From: Tetrahymena elliotti 4EA | Taxonomy: Eukaryota > Ciliophora > Oligohymenophorea > Hymenostomatida > Tetrahymenidae | Length of the DNA stretch: 64,000 nt | Assembly (NCBI GenBank): GCA_000231825.2 | Contig: JH720310.1 | Location: 588,396-652,395 of the forward strand | Reading direction: 5' to 3' | Shown: positions 1-11,093 of the stretch, piece by piece | How the letters are laid out: the number at the start of each line of letters is the position of its first letter | Numbering within the stretch: position 1 is the first letter of the stretch | Notes under the pieces: generated by a model | What the model saw: the letters and a program-made list of their open reading frames with translations, nothing else | Databases searched by the model: none | Told to the model about the DNA's origin: nothing | Translations under genes and position numbers: made by a program

Positions 1-206
1 TGTGTTTTCATAATTTTTTAATGATAAATTTAAATAAAAATAGATGGAATATCTTTATTATTTATTATTTGAAAAAGGATCCATCAAATGGAAGAGAAAT
101 GTTTAGAAAATTCTAAATTGTATTTTAATAATTTTTAAAATGAAAGTAGTGGATAAGAAAAAAAAATAATTATTTTTTGATTAAAAACGCATTAAGATAG
201 ATAGAT

Positions 207-1415
207 ATGTTCAGAAAATAATTCGCTAATTTAATTCCTATTTTAAGTAGGAATACGTAAATAGTTAAATATTTTAAAAGTTATAAGCAAAGTCAGATGA
301 TTGAACACAAACACTTATTTCGGAAAAGCAGATTCACCATTTTTAACATATTTAAAAGTAGTGAAGAGTAATAATAAAATAAAAATAAAAATGACGCTAG
401 TAAGATATTTAAAATGATTGAATAAGAGCAAAATGAATTAAAATATCAGTAATATGTAATGGATCTATCTGGTTTACTTTACTAAGCAATAGAGTAAGAA
501 GCTGAGAAAGAGTAAAAAACAGATTCTATTTGTTTGAGGGACTATATTGAAGATTTAGTTGAAAACTCTGAGACATTAAACAAAAGTAATATGTACATTA
601 TCAAATTTGTGCTGTATTAAGGAAATTTTAAAATGGATTTGCATGAGTAGAATTAAAAGTACATAGATTTATTTACTTCTGATTAATTTATTGAAAATGA
701 TTTTGAAACAATTTATAGCTAATATCAAAAATACTTAGCATCTTATTTGCCTCAATATTTATAATTCTCAAAAAAAGAATAAGAAGCAATCAAAATATGT
801 GAAAAGTTTTTAAATGATATTCTTATAGAAAATGAAATTTCAAGTTTGGGTTTGTAAAACATTTATGCAATTTTAATCAGTCTTTATAGAAGTTAAAATT
901 AGCACATTCAGGCATTTAAATTAGTAGATAAAGTAGTTTATTTAATAGAATAAGAAACATATATGCAAGATGAAGTAGAATTTATCACTCACCCAATGCA
1001 AGAATTAGTGTATTTAACAAAGTACTGTTATGACTATCAATAGTATGAATATGCCTATAAATTATTAGACAAAGTTGTTTAAATCATGGATTAAAACTTA
1101 ACCGAAGCTTTTGAATAACTTTCTTACGAAGTGAATTTACTTAAAAATTTAGATAAGCATAATAAAATATTACTCCAAATAAAAACTTAAACTAAAAACT
1201 AATAAGAAGAAATAGAAAAGAGTATTTAAGTAAACTTCATCAAATCTTTAGAAAAATTTCTTGACTATTAGGAATAATTCAATAAAACCAAGGAAATAAA
1301 AACAAAAAGTTAGCATATCAACACTCTTATTGATAATAACTTACATAAATTCTCTTCTGATTCAAAGGACAAAATACTACAAATTCTCCATAAATATGAC
1401 TACAACACAAATTGA
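207..1415 (+). CDS. Unknown helical protein, tandem copy 1 (402 aa)
   Basis: Single exon in ciliate code, ending at TGA 1413-1415. I do not recognise the family. The start at 207 is the first in-frame ATG after an in-frame TGA at 141-143, and the same Met is conserved in copy 2; a second conserved in-frame ATG lies at 414. The first ~30 residues (begins MFRKQFANLIPILSR) are basic and free of acidic residues, so a mitochondrial presequence is possible but unproven. The rest is Gln/Glu/Lys-rich and looks all-helical, with leucine/tyrosine spacing reminiscent of TPR-like repeats around residues 170-330. No signal peptide, membrane span or cysteine cluster is visible. The frame stays intact against copy 2 despite many substitutions, which argues that both encode protein. 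Confidence 0.8.
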
Positions 1416-1539
1416 TTTATTTATTGTATAGAAATTATCATTTAGTTTTAAATTGCTTTAACTCATAACAAAAATAATTAATTCAAACAAAAAATATCTG
1501 TTTATTTAGATTTACGTATTTTTAATTTTTAAAGAAAAA

Positions 1540-1578
<39 letters not shown>

Positions 1579-2406
1579 ACAAAGTAAGAAATTTACTTTT
1601 TCAAAAGTAATACCATATTTCTTTTGCATTCTCAATCTCAACACTTCGCCATTAGTCAAAAATGAACTACCCTCTTACCAAATTGTGAATTATCTATGTA
1701 TAGCTTCATTTAAAGTACTAAAAACCAGAAATTGAAAATATTTCTTAAAAAATATTTGAGTGAAGTTTAGTTAGATTAAAAACAAATATTTTTCAGGTTT
1801 AATTAAAATCTAAATGGATAGATCATAGTTCAGATTGATTTACATAGAATATTTTTACCCTTAAAATTGACTATTCTCCATATCAGAATTAATTTTAAGG
1901 AATGTATGTAATAAACTTAAATTGGGAAGAAATAAAAGGTACCAATTCATTCATACAGGTTACTAAATAATTTCTTCCATACTTTTAGTTTAATTGAAGC
2001 ATGTTGAAAAAAAATTTTGACATTTTTGAATTTATTTTAAAATTTAATTTTTCACTCATATTAGAATAATAACTATATTGGATATATTGAAGAATTTATT
2101 ATAACAAATTAATCTTGTTTATATAGACATATTTAGTCATTTTTTTTCCTAAATTATAAAACCTTAGTTGAAACAAAGCTGCTAAATTTAATATATTTAA
2201 TCATGATTATATTTTGTGTTTTCATAATTTTTTAATGATAAATTTAGATAAATCTAAAATAAATATCTTTATGATTTATTATTAGAAAAAATAGAGAAAT
2301 GTTAAGAAAATTCTAAATTTTATTTTAATAATTTGTAAAAAAAGTAGTGGATATAAAGAAATAATAATTTTTTTTTTTGATTAAAAACGCGTTGAGATAG
2401 ATAGAT
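1416..2406. other. Spacer between tandem copies 1 and 2
   Basis: No gene seen. It holds the 3' flank of copy 1, an AAAT microsatellite at about 1536-1580, a unique AT-rich stretch, and from 2214 the duplicated upstream region of copy 2. Confidence 0.6.
1536..1580. repeat. AAAT microsatellite
   Basis: About eleven head-to-tail AAAT units directly downstream of tandem copy 1. The matching place after copy 2 (about 3755) has only one or two units, so the tract expanded or contracted after the duplication. Confidence 0.9.
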
Positions 2407-3612
2407 ATGTTCAAAAAATAATTAGCTAATTTAGTCCCTGTTTTAAGTAGAAATAAAAATATAATAAAATATTTTAAAAGCTATAAGCAAAGTCAGATTA
2501 TTGAGCACAAACATTTATTTCTGAAAAGCAGATTCACCATTTTTAACATCTTTAAAAGTAGCTAAGGATAATAAAAAAATTAATATAAAAGTGAAGCTAG
2601 TAAGATATTTAAAATGATTGAATAAGAGTAAAATGAACTAAAATAGCAAAAATATGTAATGGAACTGTCTGGTTTACTTTATTAAGCAATAGAGTAAGAA
2701 GCAGAGAAAGAGTAAAAAACCGATTCTATTTGTTTAAGGGATTATATTGAAGATTTAGTAGAAAACTCTGAGACATTAAACAAAAGTAATATGTATATGA
2801 TAAAATTTCTGATATTTTAAGCAAACTTTAAAATGAATTTGAGTGAGTAGAATTAAAAGTATATTGATTTATTTACTTCTGATGAATTTATTGAAAATGA
2901 TTTTGAAACAATTTATAGCTAATATCAAAATTACTTTGGATTTTTTTTGCCTTATTTCTTATAAATCTCAAAAAATGATTAAAAAGCTATCAAAATAAGT
3001 GAAAAGTTTTTAAATGATATTCTTTAAGAGAATGAAGTTTCAAGTTTGGGTTTGTAAAAAATTTATGTAATTTTAATCAGTCTTTACAGAGGTTAAAATC
3101 AGCACACTAAGGCATTTTAACTGATAGATAAAGTAGCTTATTTAATAGAATAAGAAACATATATATAAGATAGTGAAGAGATAACTAACCCAATAGAAGA
3201 ATTAGTATATTTAACAAAATACTGTTTTGACTATCAATAGTATTAATATGCTTATAATTTTTTAGACAAAGTTGTTTAAATCATGGATTAAAACTAAACT
3301 GAAGCTTTTGAAATACTTTCTTATGAAGTGAATTTACTTAAAAATTTAGATAAGCATCATAAGATATTGCTCCAAATTAATGCTTAAATTAAAAACTAAT
3401 CAGAAGAAATAGAAAAGAATATTTAAGAAAATTTCATCAAATCTTTAGAAAAATTTCTTTACTATTAAGACGAATTCAATAAAACCAAGGAAATAAAAAC
3501 AAAAAGTTAACATATCAACACTCTTATTGATAATAACTTACATAAATTCTCTTCTGATTCAAAGCATGAAATATTAAAAATTCTCCATAAATATGACTAC
3601 TTTACAAATTGA
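2407..3612 (+). CDS. Unknown helical protein, tandem copy 2 (401 aa)
   Basis: Paralogue of the 207-1415 gene, single exon, TGA at 3610-3612. The start at 2407 aligns with the start of copy 1 and shares the basic N-terminus (begins MFKKQLANLVPVLSR). The two proteins align end to end with one or two single-codon differences; many differences are synonymous glutamine swaps among TAA, TAG and CAA. Function unknown. Shared C-terminal region includes an ILHKYDY motif. The frame-preserving divergence suggests both copies are under selection, in contrast to the third copy. Confidence 0.8.
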
Positions 3613-4034
3613 TTTCTCTTCAACTAAAAAAATTGTATTGTAGAGAAATTATCATTTAGTTTTAAATTGCTTTAACTCATAACAAAAATAATTAATTCAA
3701 ACAAAAAATATTTGTTTACATAGATTTACATACTTTTAGTTTTTAAACAAAATAAATTAATAAACAAAGTAAGAAATGTATTTTTTCAAAAGTAATACCA
3801 TATTTTTTTGCAATCTTAACACTTTGACATTCATTCCTCTCATTAAACGGACTGATTAATATTTAAAAATAATTTTAAAAGTTTGAGAAAATTAGTTTAA
3901 AGGATGAAAAATTATATTTAATATAATTACATTTAGCAAAACATTTAAGGAAGTTTTAAAACAAAAAACAACTATTTTTATTTTTAATATTTCAATTAAT
4001 TTTAAAATATTTATTTTATTTTTAACATTTTTGA

Positions 4035-4731
4035 ATTGAAACACTTTATAATGAATATCAAAATTACTTAGCAATGCATTTGCCTGTTTACTTATCATAC
4101 TCACAAAAAGATAAAGAGGCAATCAAAATATGTGAACAGTTTTTAAATGATATTCTAAAAGAAAATTAAATTTAAAGTTTGGATTTGTAAAAAATGTATG
4201 TAGTTTTAATCAGTCTTTATAGAGAATTAGATTAGCATACTAAGTCATTTGAACTGGTAAAGAAAGTACTTGATTTAATTGAATAAGAAACATATATGTA
4301 AGATAGTAATACTAACCCAAAATCAGAATTAGTATATTTAATGTTTTACTGTTATGACTATCAAAAGTATGAATATGCTTATAAATTGTTAGACAAAGTT
4401 GTATAAATCATGGATTAAAATGAAACCGAACTTTTTGAAATGTTTTCTGATGGAGTAAACTTACTTAAAAATTTAGATAAGCATAATAAAATATTACTCC
4501 AAAGAAACACTTAAATTAAAAACTAATAATAAGAAATAGAAAAGAGTATTTAAGAAAATTTCATCAAATCTTTAGAAAAATTTCTTGGCTACTAAGATTA
4601 ATTCAATCAAACCAAGGAAATAAAAACAAAAAATTAACACTCTTATTGATAATAACTTACATAAATTCTCTTCTGATTCAAAGGATGAAATACTAAAAAT
4701 TCTCCATAAATATGACTACAACACAAATTGA
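4035..4731 (+). pseudogene. Truncated, frameshifted third tandem copy
   Basis: Homologous to codons ~167-402 of copy 1; the first ~166 codons are missing and an in-frame TGA sits just upstream at 4032-4034. The first in-frame ATG is at 4074, giving at most a 191-residue product ending at TGA 4647-4649. Near 4635 about eight bases present in copies 1 and 2 are missing, which shifts the frame; the ancestral frame would end at TGA 4729-4731. The 3' flank is also shared. A short product could still be made from 4074, but loss of the N-terminus plus a frameshift favours decay. Confidence 0.75.
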
Positions 4732-5801
4732 TTTATCAAAAACTAACAAAATTGTAAAGAAATTATCATTTTTATCATTTAATTTTAAATTGCACTACCT
4801 CATTATTAATTCAAACAAAAAAATATCAGTTGAAACAAATTTACATATCTTTAATTAAAATAAAACACAAAGTTAGAATTTATTTTTAAGTAATAAATAA
4901 AAGTATATAAGGTACCTACCTATCTTCTTTATTGTTTTCTGTTGGTGTTGTTTGCTTTCTTTGCTGATAAATTTAATTTAAATAAAAAATATATTTTTTC
5001 TCAAACATTTACTTTTATTTTAATTAAATTTTTGTTTTTATATGTCTAAATTACTATTAAAAATGTGATGTAAGTGGATTAAAAGAAGAATATCTTTTTA
5101 CCAATTTAATCTAAATTATGAAGTATTATGTCTAATCAAATAAAAATTAATATTTTTAAGATAAATTTAACTGTTGAGTTTCTTAGCTTAAAATTAAAAT
5201 AAAACTGGTATTATGGCTAAGAAAATGAAGATTTAATATGCATTTAGTAATCCGTATAAAAGAATTAGTTTATATTTTGATACTTTTGATATAAATTTAT
5301 CTAATAATTTTAGATTGCATATTTATTTAGAAGAAATATGCAAATTATTATCAGAATTTATAAAAATATGTTTGAAAGATTCATTTCATTATTTTTATGT
5401 TTAGTTTATTTTCATCCTAAATTATGGAAAAGTTTTGATTAAATTAGATTTATGGATTTATTTTCAAGAATTATATTTTCATTTTGAGCTATTCAAAATA
5501 ATATTTCCATTCCCTGATTATGAAAAATGGATTTAAAGAAAGGTTGTTTTGTTAAAAGTGTGTGTTTTAGTTAAAATTAAATTTAAATAATACGGTGTGG
5601 TGCATATTGCGTTTTCAATAAATGGTAGAATCGTAAAATAGCAATAATAATGCTGTAATCATTCAGTATATGATTCAATAGATTTATAATTACAAATATA
5701 AGCTTCAAACTCTTTCTAAAATCGATAATTAATTAAAATCCACAAATAAATAATATTTAATTCTTTCTTTCTTTCATCCAATCATATACTCTATATTTAA
5801 A
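4732..5801. other. Intergenic, possible weak ORF
   Basis: AT-rich. To about 4895 it is the 3' flank of the third tandem copy. In ciliate code an ORF from ATG 5213 to TGA 5873-5875 (220 codons, Phe/Ile/Leu-rich) is open on the + strand. It overlaps exon 1 of the transporter in another frame and has no recognisable motif. TGA is rare in such AT-rich DNA, so chance openness is plausible and I do not call it a gene. Confidence 0.4.
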
Positions 5802-8800
5802 ATGTAAGACTAACAATCTTTATCTTCTAACTCATAGAAAGTATATAGCCAAGCCGCTAATAGAAATTAATTTGAGCAGTTCGATGTGGAGGAAGCACAC
5901 ACATCCCCAAATAGTAGTGTCCCTAATATAAAAGCAGTAATTTGAATTATAAACTAAGTAGAAATCTTTTAGATTTGAAATTTGCTCAATAATGTATGCT
6001 ATTACCAACATTAATTTATCATTTTCGTTAATAAATAAAAGTTAATGATTTGCCTCATTATCATATTTGAATAAATAATGCTAAGTTCTTCAAAAATAGA
6101 AAAATAAGAAAGCAAAAAATATAACAAAAATGTTAGTTTTTCAGTATATTAAGCTTTAAAAATGAGTTAATGATAAGAGATTTCTACTTTTTAATTATTT
6201 ATGAGGAAAGATATAATATTTATTTATATTCGTAGAGATTAATATATAACAATGAATAGGAATAAGGAGCAAGCGTTTATAATGCAACAATAAATATCTG
6301 CAAAAGTGGTTTTGGAACTACTATTTTGTTTATGCCATATGTTTTTATGAAATGTGGATCTATTCTTTCAGTTATTCTAATGACTTTTACTGGTGCTCTC
6401 TGTTACTATGCTTGGATGCAGTTAATAAAAGTAATTTAAAGGATTGAAGAGTAAGAAAATTACAAAAGAAGATTAACTTTAAAGTAAGCTGTGGAAACAA
6501 TTTTGGGAGATAGAATGGTTTCAGTTGTTGAATTCTTCACTGTTTTTTTCAATTTTGGCACTATACTCAGTTATATGGTCTTTATTCAAAAATCTTTGGA
6601 TGATATTCTGTAATACAAGATCGTTTTATGTAAAAATCTGATTATTTTTTTAAATTTTCTAAAAACTCAGCTGCAAATCAAATCAAAAATATTCAACAAA
6701 ATAATAGATTTTACAATATTTAGCAATACTTATTTTATGATAGCAATTTACATCAGATATTACTTCCTTAAATTCTAAAATATAAACTGGGAATGTTTGG
6801 TACTATGTGAAAAATTTATTAATTATTTACAAAAATTCTTTAACTTTGGAGATACTAATACAAATTAAAATTCACCACTAATCAACAAATAATTTTTTAA
6901 TTAATTGGAAGTAAAACCTTTCTAATATTTCTTTCATTAAAGAAAATAAGAGACACATTTAATCTAATAGATTATTATTATAAAAAATTTTTGATCAGAG
7001 AGTATTTCATCAAAAAATGATTAGAAAAAGTCATATTACTTTAAAAAATGAAAGAATTTCTTTGAATTTTCCATCATTTTAACTCTAAAACAAACATTTT
7101 ATAAATATTTATTTTTAATTAAATTTTTCTAATGACAATTTTTTATATGAAGTAAAAAAGTAATAAGCAAGCATTATTAGTTTATTTATTAAAATTAAAT
7201 ACTCCCCCTATCAACAAAAGTAATTTAAGTGCAATATTTCTCATTTTTCTTACACTAAAGAAAATAATAGACATATTTAAAGGACATTAATTAATATTAA
7301 TATTACTTTAAAAAATGAGAGAATTTCTAAAAGCTCAGCTTGCTGTAAATGAATTCAAAATATTCTAGAAAAGATTATTTTATTCGATTAGAGTTTTTTT
7401 CAAAAATGATTTAGACAAAAAGTGATATTATTTTAAAAAATGAAAATAATTTTTATGAATTTTTTTAATGTTTTCACACATTTTGTTAATCTCTAATTAA
7501 ATTTATCTGATAGAATTTTTATTCTGAAGTAAAAAAATAATAAGCTTCATATTCTTAGGAAAGATCTCTTTTATAAAATGAAAGAAGCTGACATTAGCTT
7601 CAATTTGAATCTTTCTTTTAAAATATTTTTTTTCTTGACAAAATTCCCTTCCAAATTGATAAATTTTACTGAAATACAATATTTTTTTGAGATTTAGATC
7701 ATAGAAATTTGAAAATAAGTTTGTATTTATGAGTAACCAAAATTGATCTAGTAAATTGATTTGATTGATTTTAGAGAAAAATTAATAATGATTGCAGCTG
7801 AGCTGTAACAGTAAATAAATAGTTAATCACTAGTTAAATGATTAAGTAGATGAATGTTTAAATAAATAGGTATCATCATGGCAGGCATCTTTATACCCAT
7901 ATCTCTGTATAGAAATATACAAAAGTTAGGTATATTCAGCTAATTTGGACTGACGACATTTTTTGTTGCTGTGTTTATAATAATAATAAAATCTTTGTAT
8001 TTAATATTCACTGGTAATACTGTCAGCAAGGATCCTAACTTTCAATAGAACTTATTCTCGTTTAATGAGATTCCTCTATTTTTTGGAGTCTATGTATTTG
8101 CATACGATATAAATGGAGTAGTAACAGAAGTATATGCTTCTATGCAAGAAAGAAATAAATTCGACATTATTCTTTACAGGTAGATATAATTATTGTTTTT
8201 TTTTTATGATTAAGCAATGTTTTTAAGATAAAAAAATACTAATCAACTTTGAATTCTTTTCTGAATCTATTCTTTAGATAATTCATTAAGCAGAGAAAAT
8301 TAAGTTACTAAGGATTTCGTGATTAATTTATTTTATGAAATAAAAAGATTATAAAAGTTAGATATTGTTAAAAAATTTATTCTTTTATACATACAAATCT
8401 AAATTAATTATTAATTAACACATTACTTGAAAAAATTAATTTGTTAATTGATCTAATAATTCTTATTATCTCCTTTCCTCTTTTCCCTCCTCTTATTTTA
8501 TTAAATAGTCAAAATTCTGATTAAATTCCCTCCCTCTTTCAACTAAAATCCTAATCAAATTTAATTATTATCTAATGACAAGAAATAAATTAATTTTTTG
8601 ATTAATTCAGGATAATTTATTAAATCTAAGATTTATTTACTTAAACATCCATCCAGATGATCTTTTAGTTCATTTTTATAACTTAAATTTAAAAATATTT
8701 GTTAGATTAAAATAATTCTAAATACATAATTTTGTTGTTTAAAATGTTCTTCTTTTTTGTCATTATATTATAAATATTTTTTATCTACTAATTAGATACG

Positions 8801-9294
8801 TCGTTGTAATGTGTCTGACTGGTTTGATCACTGGAGCTATTGGCTATGCAGCTTTTAAGGATACAACATCTGACTTGATATTTAATAATTTGGCTGATAT
8901 GGGTACTCTTTAATAAGTATTAAAAGTTTTCTATGCAATTAGCTTACTTGGATCTATTCTATTATATGGATTTCCCATTTTATAGAGAGTAGATACATAT
9001 ATGGAAAGGAGATATTTTAGTCATCAAGATTTCTAGAGATTAGGAGTCAGATTAGCTTTCTTTTTGCTGATATTCTTTTTGGCAACATTACTCCCTAAGC
9101 TAACAGATCTATTCAACTTATTAGGCTGCGTGTTTTCAATAGGACTTGGTTTTGTGTTTCCAATTATGTTGTCTGAAAAAATATCAGAAGGAGATAAAGA
9201 TCACAAAAGAAAAGTTATTAATTATACAGTATTATTTATAGGATTATTTGGAGGGCTTTCAGGAGTTGTGTCTACATTGATTGAAATAATTTGA
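5802..9294 (+). CDS. AAAP-family transmembrane amino acid transporter
   Basis: Four exons: 5802-5936, 6260-6629, 7870-8179, 8796-9294; introns are GT...AG in phases 0, 1 and 2 and join without a break into a 437-residue protein ending at TGA 9292-9294. After a ~45-residue polar N-terminus comes the family's first helix (GASVYNATINICKSGFGTT), where small residues replace helix and bind substrate in the family. Further spans follow to a total of about ten or eleven, with exon 3 holding FGVYVFAYDINGVVTEVYAS, typical of the middle helices. The family (Pfam Aa_trans; vacuolar AVT, SLC36/38) moves neutral amino acids across vacuolar, lysosomal or plasma membranes; substrate and location cannot be read here. 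The 1240-base second intron is unusually long. Confidence 0.88.
6640..7560 (+). repeat. Diverged direct repeats inside a transporter intron
   Basis: Lies in intron 2 of the amino acid transporter. Segments about 6885-7170 and 7205-7545 are imperfect direct copies: both contain a TAAAGAAAATAA-like block, a TTACTTTAAAAAATGA block and end with a TGAAGTAAAAAA block. A piece near 6655-6715 (AAAACTCAGCTGCAAATCAA) resembles 7327-7375. No coding frame is preserved. Confidence 0.6.
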
Positions 9295-11093
9295 AGAATA
9301 AAATATAAATGTTTAACATACAATTAATTTAATAAAAAAAAATCAAATGTAATTTCGTACTGTCTTTTAATAATTTTGTAAAAATGAATAACTATCTATT
9401 ATTTTTTGCAATAATTCATCACAAATCGAATTATTTTTTATTATTTCCACTTATAATAATGCTTTTTGTGAAATAAGGAGCAAATATTCTTTTAAATTTT
9501 TTATTCACTTTTAAAATAAATTGAATTTTTCAGTGTTTGATTTTGGTATTTTTTGTTGTATTTTTTCTTATTGTAATAACTAGAGAATATGTTTCTTTCA
9601 AGAGTTGAATTTTCAATGTGGTTTACATTCAACTAAGAAGAATTATCAAGGAATATTTTCTATAAAAGTTGAGAATCTCTTTACATGATAAATTTTTAAA
9701 TTTTGGAAAAAAATACAATAGAGTTTTTGGATCATTCGTTTGGGGATATTTTAATTTTTTTATTTTTGTAAAATTTATATGAATAAATTCTGAGTAATTG
9801 TGGGTGAAGAATAATTATATTTACTATTACATACCAATAGAAGAGTTTTAGGGATAGGAGGTTAGGATATCTACTACTTGATACGAAGTAGACAAGAGAG
9901 TGACGAAAGTAAGAGAAGGAGGTAACTAGTAAAATTTTTATTATAAATAGAATTTTATGTTTTTTGTGTTTACAATGATTATAAAATAGTAACTAATTTT
10001 GATCGATGAATTGATTAACTGCTTATATTGTTTAAAAATATACCAAAATGAATTAGAAAGTATAAATTTTATTTAATTCAAGCCTAGAGATTTCTCTGTA
10101 ATATACTAACTGGTATTTACACAAAAAAATTAGTTAGAATAAAAGAACTATTGCAGGGTAGGTACTCCAGCTGTCTTTCTAGCTACTGAGAAAGGAAGGA
10201 AGCAAAGAATGAAATAAAAGAGAGAGAAAGAAACAAAAGAATAAACAAATAAAATTGAGATAGTATAGCAGAAAAAGAAGAGAGTTAATTAGTGAAAAAA
10301 TTAGAAAAAAAGAAAAGGCAAAGAGACAACAAAACAAATGTAAAAAAATTAAATTGTGAGCAATAATATTTATTCTTATACTTAGTTAACTTGTTAATGA
10401 ATTGTCAAAAGATTTAAGCTTATTGATAATAATTAGTTAATTAATATTCTTACTGAGAAGTGAGGGATCACTCAAATAATCAATCAATCAATCAATAAAA
10501 CAAATAATTTATCAATCAATCAATCAATCACTCACTCACTCAATTCTTCAGACTAATAAATAAATAATTAAATCAAATTATCAGCAAAGGAGGCAGGCGT
10601 AAATCAATCAATCAATCAAGTCAAGTAATTTAGTTAGTGAAAGAGAAAATCGATCAAACAAAGTTGACGTTTCAAAGAAACAAAAGAGCGAAGACTTAAA
10701 GTAAATTAATAGATATTAGATATTCTATAATAAATAAAGAGTAAAAAATTCAAAAATTAATAAATAAACAGATAGCTCAGCAAAGACAGTAGCTAAATAG
10801 CTAAAAGTTTTTTATTTATTGATTATTAATTACTTTAAATTCTGCAAGTTAGTTAGTTAGCAAGTTAGAAATTAGCAAGTCAAACCATCTAACTCACGAA
10901 GAAAAATAAGACAAATCGAGCCATTTTAAATTTGGAAAAATTGATTTTTAGAGATTCGCGTAGATCTTCAGATAAATACACAAACAAGCAAGCAAATAAG
11001 AGATTTAAGAAGCAAAATAACAAGGGAAGTAAATTGAAGAGAAGCAAGAACCCAAATTAAATTACTTTTCAGGTGTGCAATTCAAAAGATATT
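9295..11093. other. Intergenic, transporter 3' flank and CK1 leader
   Basis: No gene recognised. About 9835-9935 is a purine-rich, less AT-rich island containing a small hairpin (CTACTT/AAGTAG arms around 9883). About 10130-10350 is A/G-rich. From 10470 to about 10620 ATCA/TCAA tetranucleotide repeats cluster; with the A-rich stretch up to 11093 this looks like the long 5' leader of the kinase gene. Confidence 0.5.
10470..10615. repeat. ATCA tetranucleotide repeat cluster
   Basis: Several short runs of AATC/ATCA (for example about 10476-10496, 10510-10540, 10598-10620) broken by unique sequence, upstream of the CK1-like gene. Confidence 0.8.

Larger units (their letters stand above)
1..4895 (+). 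repeat. Tandem triplication of a ~2.2 kb gene unit
   Basis: Bases from 1 and from 2214 begin with the same 20-base stretch and stay closely similar through the upstream region, a full-length gene and its 3' flank, so the unit is about 2213 bp. A third, partial copy runs from about 4035 to about 4895 and includes the same 3' flank. Copies 1 and 2 differ by scattered substitutions and small in-frame changes. Between copies the 3' spacer (about 1650-2210 and 3840-4030) is not shared. The left edge of the window coincides with the start of a unit, so further copies may lie outside it. Confidence 0.9.

Noticed and set aside
3892..4122. Minus-strand 76-codon ORF
   Set aside because: Antisense to the degraded third tandem copy and its flank.
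5900..5915. Telomere-like CCCCAA
   Set aside because: A single unit inside coding exon 1 of the transporter, not an array.
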